Origin: Thermoplasmata archaeon
GTDB lineage: Archaea > Thermoplasmatota > Thermoplasmata > Thermoplasmatales > Thermoplasmataceae
Direction of reading: 5' to 3'
Length of the DNA stretch: 47,221 nt
NCBI GenBank assembly: GCA_021821635.1
Contig: JAKACH010000004.1
Coordinates: 1 to 47,221 of the forward strand
Shown: piece by piece, positions 8,763 to 16,342 of the stretch
Layout of the letters: each line of letters opens with the position of its first letter
Numbering within the stretch: the first letter of the stretch is position 1
Made by a program: the position numbers and the translations under genes
The notes under the pieces: model-generated
What the model was told of the DNA's origin: nothing
Databases searched by the model: none
What the model saw: only the letters and a program-made list of their open reading frames with translations

Positions 8763-10568
8763 ATGAAAAGCGTATTCAGGAAGCTGGTTGACTTTGACAT
8801 GGCTCTTTCACTCATCAGACAGAATGTTCCAATTATTCATGAAAATGAAGCCGTTAGTATTGAGGAGGCGGTTGGCAGGATATCAGCAGCAGATATCACG
8901 TCCACGAGGGATAATCCTCCATTCAGCAGAGCGACCATGGATGGTTTCGCAGTGAGATCTGCAGAAATTTCAGGCGCTACAGAATCCTCACCTGTCAAAC
9001 TTTCAGTCGATGGTGATGCATTAATAGGAGAGCCCCAGAAAATTCTTCACTCGGGGAAAAGATGCATCCGAATAGCAACCGGATCCGTAATACCTCTGGG
9101 GGCAGATTGTGTCGTCCCTGTGGAGGATTGCATTGATGAGTCCGACAAGGTTCAGGTGAAGGTAAGCCTGGATAGGAGGAAAAATATAGCAGAGGCCGGA
9201 AGCGACCTGCCGGAAGGAGGGTTGGCAGTCTCTGCATTCAATGTGATTGGGCCGAGAGAGATTGCACTTCTTACCTCTCTAGGAGTATCTCAGGTTCCGG
9301 TCACCAGAAGGATAAGAGTGGCGATTTTTTCAACGGGAAACGAACTGGTATCGCCTGGAAAGACCTACAGCCAGGGAAAGATTTATGATTCCAATTCTTA
9401 CATGATACAGGCGGAGCTTGCAAACTATTCGATCTTCCGGGTTGAAAGGCTGGGTATTCTGAAGGACACGAGAGAGCTTCTTGACCAGAAGCTGCAAGAT
9501 ACAAGCAAATCGCATGATGTGATAATCCTCTCAGGTGGGAGCTCTGCAGGAAACTTTGACATGGTATATGGGGCAATAGCGGATCTCAAACCAGGAATAA
9601 TTTTCCATGGCGTAATGGTAAAGCCCGGTCTTCCAACGGTCTTCGGGAAGTCGGGTGATACTGTCATAATAGGGTTACCAGGATTCCCTGTTTCATCATA
9701 CATGGTATTCAAGACGCTCTTTCTGCATGCTCTTATAAGGATGTCGGGCTGCAATTCGTCTCATCTGTTGGAGAATGTAAAACTGGCGCGCCGCCTGGAT
9801 CTGGAGATAGGAAAACAGAATCTTATTCCTGTGAGGATAGACCGTGGAGAGGAGATGGCTTATCCCGTTCCAGGTCTCTCTGGATCTATTTCCAGACTGC
9901 CCAGCACTGACGGTTTTGTCTCTATTCCCGGTACAACGAAGTATATCGAAGCCCTGGAACAGATAGGAGTTCATAGCTGGAACAGCATGCCGGTCAGTGC
10001 ACGCACAACAGTTTCCGGAAATATAGATAAATGGAACCTTCCCCAGATCCGAAGCATTTCACCAAGCGGAACACTGCACCAGAAACCGGACGATGAAGCC
10101 ATTCATTCTGTCATTGAGGGGAGAATCGAAGCGGCTTCATTGCGTGTCCAGGAATCACTTGGCCTGAAACTTGCACTTGAATCTGTTTATGGAATTTCAT
10201 TAGGTTTTCTCGATACACATGTTGCATCAAGGTATTGTCTTTTTCCGCTATTGGAAGGGGTGGAGATCCCAATTACCCATACATTACCTATAATTGAGAA
10301 GGGCGCTATTATCAATGGCCCAAGCCTGGGGTTTCTAAGAAAGATCTCCCTCAGGGATGATGCACTGAACCTGTTTTATTCCAGCATGATCAAAAACGCC
10401 GCTCGTTATAATTCAAAGTTACGCGGAGTAAGGAAAATAGACCTCGTCCTTAGGGATGGAAAAGGGTGCCTTTCCGTGAAGCATGCCCACGTTCTTGACA
10501 TAATACTTTCAATACCTGGATCAGAGGTTGGAAATAGGATTGCCTCTCTGGGTTGGAGAAAGATCTGA
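8763..10568 (+). CDS. moeA: MoeA-family molybdenumtransferase, copy 2, with about 200-residue C-terminal extension
   Basis: Residues 1 to about 405 form a full MoeA: PPFSRATMDGFAVRS, IATGSVIPLGADCVVPVED, VAIFSTGNELVSPG, VIILSGGSSAGNFDMV, IGLPGFPVSS and a domain IV ending near SIPGTTKYIEALEQI. Residues from about 406 to 570 are a region I do not recognise. It does not show the usual PBP-like motifs that many archaeal MoeA proteins carry. The last 35 residues read GCLSVKHAHVLDI and IPGSEVGNRIASLG, which match the KH(T/A)H and PG(K)DS..R..GA parts of MobB. The P-loop expected before them is absent, and the frame ends at 10568. The rest of MobB continues in the next frame (10528-10869). A frameshifted or decaying MoeA-MobB fusion is the simplest reading. 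Confidence 0.85.
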   Translation: MKSVFRKLVDFDMALSLIRQNVPIIHENEAVSIEEAVGRISAADITSTRDNPPFSRATMDGFAVRSAEISGATESSPVKLSVDGDALIGEPQKILHSGKRCIRIATGSVIPLGADCVVPVEDCIDESDKVQVKVSLDRRKNIAEAGSDLPEGGLAVSAFNVIGPREIALLTSLGVSQVPVTRRIRVAIFSTGNELVSPGKTYSQGKIYDSNSYMIQAELANYSIFRVERLGILKDTRELLDQKLQDTSKSHDVIILSGGSSAGNFDMVYGAIADLKPGIIFHGVMVKPGLPTVFGKSGDTVIIGLPGFPVSSYMVFKTLFLHALIRMSGCNSSHLLENVKLARRLDLEIGKQNLIPVRIDRGEEMAYPVPGLSGSISRLPSTDGFVSIPGTTKYIEALEQIGVHSWNSMPVSARTTVSGNIDKWNLPQIRSISPSGTLHQKPDDEAIHSVIEGRIEAASLRVQESLGLKLALESVYGISLGFLDTHVASRYCLFPLLEGVEIPITHTLPIIEKGAIINGPSLGFLRKISLRDDALNLFYSSMIKNAARYNSKLRGVRKIDLVLRDGKGCLSVKHAHVLDIILSIPGSEVGNRIASLGWRKI

Positions 10569-10869
10569 TAGCCTGTCAATATCCACATTTATGACATTCG
10601 GATCAAAACTCAGCCTGAGAAATCTCCTGGAAACCGCAAAGGGTAAATTTGATTTTTGCCTGATCGAGGGTTTCCATGATGAGATCAAAAATATCAGAAC
10701 ATCCATTTCGATCACTCTGATACAGGGTTCCCCGCAGTCAGAAATAAGGATGATTTTTATAAAATCTGATGATGGCTCTTTTGCTGAATTCAATTCTCCC
10801 TTGTATATGGAGGAGGCAACCTCATATGCAATTGAAAAAATAGAATGCAGCCCTCATGGTAGATCTTAA
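10528..10869 (+). CDS. MobB-like C-terminal fragment, out of frame with upstream MoeA
   Basis: A 113-residue frame starting at a TTG inside the moeA 3' end. It contains KFDFCLIEGFHDEIKN, the conserved (D)L(I/V)EGF(K/H) segment of MobB, the small GTPase that helps deliver guanine nucleotide to molybdopterin. It lacks the P-loop and the KHxH segment. The KHAH part lies in the overlapping moeA frame, ending at 10568. Together the two frames make a contiguous but P-loop-less MobB. This is probably a pseudogene, or it is expressed only through a frameshift around 10550-10565. It ends 14 nt from the convergent fdhD stop. Confidence 0.5.
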   Translation: MEIGLPLWVGERSDSLSISTFMTFGSKLSLRNLLETAKGKFDFCLIEGFHDEIKNIRTSISITLIQGSPQSEIRMIFIKSDDGSFAEFNSPLYMEEATSYAIEKIECSPHGRS

Positions 10870-10883
10870 TTTCCACAGACATT

Positions 10884-11723
10884 TCATAGAATTCTTTGAC
10901 CATACGAATATACAGAGATCCTGTCTTCACGGACAAAGCAGGCAAGAGTGAGACCAAGTGTCTCACATGTTTCTATAGCCAGACTGGAAGGTGCCGATAT
11001 AGAAGATATGATAGGTATCCCAGCAAGAGCCGCTTTCTGAGCTATTTCAAAACCAACCCTACCACTAACCTGAAGAGCAAGATCATGATTGATCAAACCA
11101 TTTAGCAACATGTAACCCACAATCTTGTCTACAGCATTGTGACGCCCTATGTCCTCTGCCAAAGCCATCAGGTCACCTTGGAGCGAAAAGAGCGCTGCTG
11201 CATGAATCCCGCCGGTTTTGGAAAATATATTTTGATGTTCTCTCATAATTTTTGGAAGAAGCAAAATTGTTTCGGCGCGAATTGTACATTCTGATCTCTG
11301 CAAACCTGATGTGCGCATGAATATTTCATTGATACTTGCTTTTCCGCATATTCCGCAGCTTGAATTGACAAAAAATTGCCTCTGCATTTCTTTTTGATCT
11401 AAGGGAACATCATCTGCAACGAGAACAGTCAGGGAATTTTTTGCCGATACCCCATTGAAATCAATACCTTCGAATCCGAGTATATCGGATCTGGACCGGA
11501 TTATACCTTCGGAAAATAGAAAACCGGCTGAAAGGTAGTTATCCATGACCGGCGTACGCATTATATACGCAATATGAAAAGGTTCAGATGATCCTTTACG
11601 CACCATTATGTCAAGAGGCGCTTCCACCGCAACGCTATCGGTGGTACTGCTGTGCCCGGACATTCCTGTGTATTTTATCACTGATTTGGTTATAGATCCG
11701 CATTTAAAATCTCCAGGGATCAT
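10884..11723 (-). CDS. fdhD: FdhD, sulfur carrier protein for formate dehydrogenase
   Basis: FdhD passes sulfur to the molybdenum or tungsten bis-MGD cofactor so that formate dehydrogenase becomes active. This 279-residue copy shows EAPLDIMV near residue 35, the SSCGICGK motif with Cys123 and Cys126 that carry sulfur, GGIHAAALF, EDIGRHNAVDKI and VSGRVGFEIAQKAALAGIPI, all family signatures. Its start overlaps the DUF1641 stop as ATGA (11720-11723), so it is the last gene of the fdhA operon. Nothing essential seems to be missing. Confidence 0.95.
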   Translation of the reverse strand: MIPGDFKCGSITKSVIKYTGMSGHSSTTDSVAVEAPLDIMVRKGSSEPFHIAYIMRTPVMDNYLSAGFLFSEGIIRSRSDILGFEGIDFNGVSAKNSLTVLVADDVPLDQKEMQRQFFVNSSCGICGKASINEIFMRTSGLQRSECTIRAETILLLPKIMREHQNIFSKTGGIHAAALFSLQGDLMALAEDIGRHNAVDKIVGYMLLNGLINHDLALQVSGRVGFEIAQKAALAGIPIISSISAPSSLAIETCETLGLTLACFVREDRISVYSYGQRIL

Positions 11724-12190
11724 TGCTGTTTCCCGCTTGATGTCATCGCGCCGATTGCAGATAGTATGACACGAATACCTGCACTTAAGTCAGGGTCTTT
11801 GAGCATTGAATTAATCCGCAGGAGCCCGAGTGGTCGGTCCTTTTTAAAAACATCGGCATTCATCATGGCATCTGCCGCTGTTAGCACCATGCGGCTTATT
11901 TTTTCTGGATCCACTCTTGACAGCAGCGTATATATGCTCAATGCATTTTGGATGAACCTGGTATTTTCAGCATTCAGGAGATCTGATGACACTACTTCCA
12001 GCACGTCGTCCTTCTGTGACAGTATTGCATTCATCAGGCTCAGGATTCCTGACTTCTTAAACGCAGAGATGAGATCGAGGAGGGATTGAATCTCATCAAA
12101 ATGCCCCTGAAACACTCCTGCAGCATTAAGTTCCTTTCTCTCATCCTGTTCCTGGACTATTTTATTCGTCATTTTTGCCATATCAATCAA
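11720..12190 (-). CDS. DUF1641 protein associated with formate dehydrogenase
   Basis: A small helical protein of the DUF1641 type often found beside formate dehydrogenase alpha subunits. The C-terminal RPLGLLRINSMLKDPDLSAGIRVIL stretch gives the family pattern of G(L)L..(M/L)(L)KDPD followed by a hydrophobic helix. Its function is unknown; a role in assembly or membrane docking of the enzyme has been assumed only from context. The ORF begins at 12190 and overlaps the fdhA stop (12187). Later Met codons at 12181 and 12172 are also possible starts. The downstream overlap with fdhD shows tight coupling of all three genes. Confidence 0.75.
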   Translation of the reverse strand: MIDMAKMTNKIVQEQDERKELNAAGVFQGHFDEIQSLLDLISAFKKSGILSLMNAILSQKDDVLEVVSSDLLNAENTRFIQNALSIYTLLSRVDPEKISRMVLTAADAMMNADVFKKDRPLGLLRINSMLKDPDLSAGIRVILSAIGAMTSSGKQQ

Positions 12191-15144
12191 TTCTCCGTTG
12201 GATCAGAATAGTCGCCCCTTTTCCATTTTCCACCTATATTGATTCCCTTCTGCGGAACAGGGTTTTTGTATCTATGATTATTGCGGGGCAGAGGATTTCC
12301 TCTTGCTGCGTCTTCGATTTTCTCTATCCTTACGGAAACCTCCTTGTAGGATGGAGTGTGAGTATCTGGATCCATTGATCTGCTTGTGAGCCTGTTTACG
12401 GACTCTTCTCCCGCTCCGTTCATTGGAAGATACAACTCATGCCCTGATACCCTGCCAGTAACAAGAACGCTAGCCTTTGCACTCCCCCATTTCGAGATAA
12501 TCCTGACCATATCACCAGTTACAATGTTCCTTTCATCTGACAGTTCCTGGGAAATCTCGAGGAATGTGCCAGGGACCTGGGCCCTGATCCCAGTGGTCTT
12601 GTAAGTTTCATTCCCTCCATGAAAATGCTCCAGAAGCCTTCCGTTGTTGAGATGCAGATCGTATTTCTTGTCTGTCTTGAGGTTCCGACCCCATTTGACT
12701 GGAAAGAACCTTGCTCTCCCGTCCTCGAAGTTGAACCTATCGCCGTACAGGAAAGGTGAATCCTTTCCATCTTCTGAAACAGGCCATTGCAGGCTACAGT
12801 ATCCCTGCAGGCGATCGTAATTAACGCCGGCAAATATGGGAGCAAGAAGAGCAACCTCATCCATGATTTCCATAGGATGAGAATAGGACCAGCCAGCACC
12901 AAGACGATTTGCGATATCCTGGATTATCTCCCAGTCAGGTCTGGTTCCATCCAGTGGTCTCATTACCTGGTAAATACGCTGTATTCTTCTTTCCGTGTTG
13001 ACAAACGTGCCTTCCTTTTCTATGCTGGCAGATGAAGGAAGCACTACGTCAGCATATTTTGCAGTCTCTGATAGGAACATATCCTGAACAACAAGGAATT
13101 CAAGTTTCTCGAGCTGGTCTCGTATGTAGGCGGAATCGGAACCTGTTTCGGCCAGTTCTTCGCCGATTATGTACATTGCCATGATCTCACCATCCTGAAT
13201 TGCTTCTATGCAGGTGTTATTATCATGCCCGGGAGCATCAGGGATCTTGCAGTTCCAGGCTGCTTCAAATCTCTTCTTTATCTTCTCGTCATCCACGCTC
13301 TGGTAACCCGGCAGGAATCCAGGGAGGGAGCCGAAATCGCTTGCACCCTGCACATTGTTATGGCCTCTGAGGGGATATGCTCCCGTTCCCCTGCGCCCGT
13401 AATTTCCAGTGACGAGCAAAAGATTTGATATTGCTGTAGAAGTATCACTCCCACTCTGCTGCTGGGTGACTCCCATTGCCCACAATGCAACAACATTTTT
13501 TGCATTGTGAATGGATTCTGCAACCCTTATCAACTCATCTCTGCTGATTCCAGTGGTTTTTTCTGCAAATTCCAGCGTAAATGGAGCGAGGCTGCGCCGG
13601 TATTCATCAAACATGTTAGTTCGCGTGGAAATGAATTCTGAGTCCATCCAACCCATGTCTATGATGTATCTGGATATCGCGTTAATCCATACCAGGTCCG
13701 TACCGGGCTTAGGGTGAATGAAAATATCTGCCCTGCGTGCCATCTCATGTTCCCTGAGGTCCGCAACTATCAATTTCTGGCCTCTAAGTTTGTGCGCCCT
13801 CTTCACCCTTGAAGCAATAACAGGATGAGCCTCTGCCGTGTTAGTGCCTATCGCGAGCACCAGATCTGCGATATATATGTCATGAATCGAGCCAGCATCA
13901 CCGCCATAACCCACGGTTCGCAAAAGACCGGAAGTTGCAGGAGCCTGGCAGAAGCGTGAGCTGTTGTCAATATTGTTTGTTCCAAAAACCTGTCTGGCAA
14001 GTTTCTGCATCAGATAGGCTTCCTCGTTTGTTCCCTTCGATGAGGCGATGAATTCTATTGCTTTCCCGCCATAATTTTGACTGATTTCCTTTAGCCTTGA
14101 AGCAGCGTAATCCAGTGCTTCCTCCCAGGAAGCTTTCCTGAATCCCTCTTTTTCTCTAATAAGGGGCGCGGTAAGTCTTTCACTGCTATTGACAAAGTCC
14201 CAGCCAAATTTTCCCTTAATGCAGGTGGATATGCCGTTTGCAGGAGAGATCGTTTGAGGCTGGACCTTGAGTATATCCCTGCCAACGGTCCACATATCAA
14301 AGGAGCATCCAACGCCGCAGTAAGTGCACACCGTCTTTGTTTTCTTTATTCGACTTTTCCTGAGCTTTGCCTCGATATTGCTGATGGCCATTACTGGCTT
14401 CATCCCGATCTCCGGCTCAAGGCCCTTGACAACCTCAATCATTCTGCTCTTGGTCGCCGCAGGAAGCCCGGTAAGGTATCCAGCCTTTCCGATCATACCT
14501 TTCTCCATCAGTGCATTTACGGGACATACTGTTACACAATGCCCACATGATACACAGGAAGAGTCGTTGATGCTTACGCCGTTATCCCAGACAACCCTTG
14601 GGCGATCAAGAGTCCAGTCGATGTGTATGGTCTCGTTAACCTCTATATCCTGACAGGCTTCGACACAGCTTCCACAGAGAATGCACTGATCCGGGTCATA
14701 AATGTAGAAGGGATTAGTGATATCGACATTGTAACCTTTTCTTGAGAACGGGTATTTCTGAAAATCAATTCCAAGATCGTGTACAGTATTGTGTAAGGAG
14801 CAATCACCATTGTTGTTTTCACATACAGTGCAATACATGTCATGGTTGCGAAGTATTTTCTGGGTCGCTTCAAAACGGAGATCATTCAACCTGGTGGAAG
14901 ATGTCTGAATGATTGAACCTTCGGCAGGCTGTGTCGAGCATGCTCGCTTAATTTTGCCATCCACTTCAACGAGACAGGTATCGCAACTCTGAAGCGGACC
15001 TAGAGCCTCGTTATAACATATATGAGGTACCTGTATTCCAGCAGACAGAAGGACCTGCAAGATAGTCTGTCCATTCATAACATCAAGCTCTTTTCCGTCA
15101 ATTTTGGCGGTTACTCTCTTTTCAGACATCCTTACACAAACCAC
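12187..15144 (-). CDS. fdhA: Formate dehydrogenase-type molybdopterin oxidoreductase, alpha subunit with NuoG-like N-terminus
   Basis: A 985-residue cytoplasmic oxidoreductase. In order: a 2Fe-2S domain (Cys43, 54, 57, 69), a NuoG-type His-Cys3 cluster (His101, Cys105, 108, 115), two 4Fe-4S ferredoxin clusters (Cys154/157/160/164 and 197/200/203/207), then the catalytic chain with its own cluster (Cys273, 276, 280, 308) and bis-MGD domains. The metal ligand is Cys399 in SSRFCQAPATSG. It is cysteine, not selenocysteine, and is followed by Gln400 where E. coli FDH-H has the catalytic His. The PLRGHNNVQGASDFG segment keeps the substrate Arg. No NuoF/NuoE-like or FdhB partner lies nearby. No signal peptide is seen. 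Starts: GTG 15144 (fits a TATA-like CTTTATC about 25 nt upstream) or ATG 15129. Residue numbers assume GTG 15144. Confidence 0.92.
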   Translation of the reverse strand: MVCVRMSEKRVTAKIDGKELDVMNGQTILQVLLSAGIQVPHICYNEALGPLQSCDTCLVEVDGKIKRACSTQPAEGSIIQTSSTRLNDLRFEATQKILRNHDMYCTVCENNNGDCSLHNTVHDLGIDFQKYPFSRKGYNVDITNPFYIYDPDQCILCGSCVEACQDIEVNETIHIDWTLDRPRVVWDNGVSINDSSCVSCGHCVTVCPVNALMEKGMIGKAGYLTGLPAATKSRMIEVVKGLEPEIGMKPVMAISNIEAKLRKSRIKKTKTVCTYCGVGCSFDMWTVGRDILKVQPQTISPANGISTCIKGKFGWDFVNSSERLTAPLIREKEGFRKASWEEALDYAASRLKEISQNYGGKAIEFIASSKGTNEEAYLMQKLARQVFGTNNIDNSSRFCQAPATSGLLRTVGYGGDAGSIHDIYIADLVLAIGTNTAEAHPVIASRVKRAHKLRGQKLIVADLREHEMARRADIFIHPKPGTDLVWINAISRYIIDMGWMDSEFISTRTNMFDEYRRSLAPFTLEFAEKTTGISRDELIRVAESIHNAKNVVALWAMGVTQQQSGSDTSTAISNLLLVTGNYGRRGTGAYPLRGHNNVQGASDFGSLPGFLPGYQSVDDEKIKKRFEAAWNCKIPDAPGHDNNTCIEAIQDGEIMAMYIIGEELAETGSDSAYIRDQLEKLEFLVVQDMFLSETAKYADVVLPSSASIEKEGTFVNTERRIQRIYQVMRPLDGTRPDWEIIQDIANRLGAGWSYSHPMEIMDEVALLAPIFAGVNYDRLQGYCSLQWPVSEDGKDSPFLYGDRFNFEDGRARFFPVKWGRNLKTDKKYDLHLNNGRLLEHFHGGNETYKTTGIRAQVPGTFLEISQELSDERNIVTGDMVRIISKWGSAKASVLVTGRVSGHELYLPMNGAGEESVNRLTSRSMDPDTHTPSYKEVSVRIEKIEDAARGNPLPRNNHRYKNPVPQKGINIGGKWKRGDYSDPTEN

Positions 15145-15354
15145 AGGTCAGGTTGCAATACCGGGATAAAGGTAAAACCCCCCAAGGAAAAGTAACAGGT
15201 TTGTGTATTTAATTTTTAACGAATATATCATCCAAAAGAACTGACCAGCAAATGGATCTAGGTATTATGCATAACAGGCATCCTGCATATATCATGTCCT
15301 AAATATTGCACTACAAGTAGCCAGTTACTGTCGAACGCATATAATAGCCAAAAA

Positions 15355-15364
15355 TTTATTAATA
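15355..15364 (+). promoter_or_regulatory. TATA-like box for the RAM-domain gene
   Basis: TTTATTAATA is centred 26-27 nt before ATG 15387 and no ribosome site is present, so the message is probably leaderless. Confidence 0.5.
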
Positions 15365-15386
15365 TAACAACATTCGCTGAATAGAA

Positions 15387-15620
15387 ATGTCTATTGCGTT
15401 CGTCCTTGTAAGTACAGTACCTGGAAAAGAGATAGAAGTTTACAATAAGATTTCAGGCATCAAGTACGTCGTTGAGGTCCATCCACTTTTTGGTGAATAT
15501 GACCTGATTGTCAAGATAGACGCAAGCGATTTCAGCGAACTTGGCAAGATAATCATTGAGAAGATTAGAACAATAGAAGGCGTTATAGACACTAAAACAT
15601 TAACGGGAATCAAGCTATGA
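15387..15620 (+). CDS. Stand-alone RAM (Lrp/AsnC ligand-binding) domain protein
   Basis: A 77-residue protein that is only the C-terminal effector-binding domain of Lrp/AsnC regulators. The pattern AFVLVSTVPGKEIEVYNKIS, then VVEVHPLFGEYDLIVKIDA, then a helix and GVIDTKTL is the beta-alpha-beta-beta-alpha-beta RAM fold. There is no helix-turn-helix, so it cannot bind DNA alone. Such proteins form oligomers that bind amino acids or partner with full-length regulators. It precedes a small membrane protein by 13 nt and likely shares its transcript. Confidence 0.88.
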   Translation: MSIAFVLVSTVPGKEIEVYNKISGIKYVVEVHPLFGEYDLIVKIDASDFSELGKIIIEKIRTIEGVIDTKTLTGIKL

Positions 15621-15624
15621 GGTT
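15619..15624 (+). promoter_or_regulatory. Ribosome-binding site for the small membrane protein
   Basis: GAGGTT overlaps the stop codon of the RAM gene and lies 9 nt before ATG 15634. This supports co-transcription and internal initiation. Confidence 0.45.
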
Positions 15625-15633
15625 GGAATAAAT

Positions 15634-15942
15634 ATGACAGTTTTTATTTGGCAATGGGATGTATTTTTTGGAGTTGTACTTGCGCTTCTTGCTATAACCT
15701 TGGTAGTACTAGGAATTCTTACTGCTTACTTCGGCAGTGGCAAGAGCAGGGCAGTTGGAGTAGTACTTCTGGTAGTTGGGCTTGTGGTTGGTATTATAAC
15801 CATATTCACAAAGAACCTGATTGGATTGAACAGTGGAATACTGCAGACAATTGTTATTCCTACTTTCTTCTACGTCATAGCATCTGTTGTCGGCGTTGCA
15901 ATAGGGCTTCTCATATTCCTTGGCGCCATAATGAAAACCTGA
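15634..15942 (+). CDS. Small three-helix membrane protein of unknown function
   Basis: A 102-residue protein with three hydrophobic stretches, roughly residues 9-33, 40-58 and 72-98, separated by short polar loops (GSGKSRA and FTKNLIGLNSG). There is no signal peptidase site and no recognisable family motif. It is the second gene after the RAM-domain protein and has its own ribosome site, so the pair may form a sensor-membrane module, but that is only inference from position. Confidence 0.65.
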   Translation: MTVFIWQWDVFFGVVLALLAITLVVLGILTAYFGSGKSRAVGVVLLVVGLVVGIITIFTKNLIGLNSGILQTIVIPTFFYVIASVVGVAIGLLIFLGAIMKT

Positions 15943-16342
15943 TGCGCCCAGGTTTCGAGAATGCAAAAATAAATCAAATTATTTTATATTCCTAACACCT
16001 CAATTTTTTAGGGTATAATGCATAGTATTCTTTAGTAGTCCATATTTTACTGGCTGATATAACAGAATCCTTTATATCTGTGTACACGTCATTACTTTAT
16101 AAATTAATTTGACATCATATACGTGGAATTTGTTTATTTCTTGCAGGTTCCCATATCGAATCTAGAAAGTATACAATGATGAAGGTTTCTATTGACATTT
16201 TTTCCGGATTATCCCGAATTAGCTGGAATGATCAATCGGTTAGAACACTCTCAGTTGATTAAAATGGTGAGTAATGAATAAGTCTACGCTGCATAAAGCA
16301 TATAATAAAATTAAGCGAACATAGCCCAATTTCAATCCCTAT
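15943..16342. other. Intergenic region, no convincing gene
   Basis: 400 A/T-rich bases between convergent genes. The only coding-like trace is a short frame near 16178-16276 that could encode a 29-residue peptide from a TTG and includes FPDYPELAGMINRLEHSQL. It has no ribosome site and may be a gene relic. Confidence 0.35.

Noticed and set aside
10896-11105. A 69-residue plus-strand frame opposite fdhD
   Set aside because: It overlaps the conserved C-terminal part of fdhD and has no ribosome site or family match.
12390-13717. Plus-strand frames opposite fdhA
   Set aside because: fdhA has unbroken homology on the minus strand through the whole stretch.
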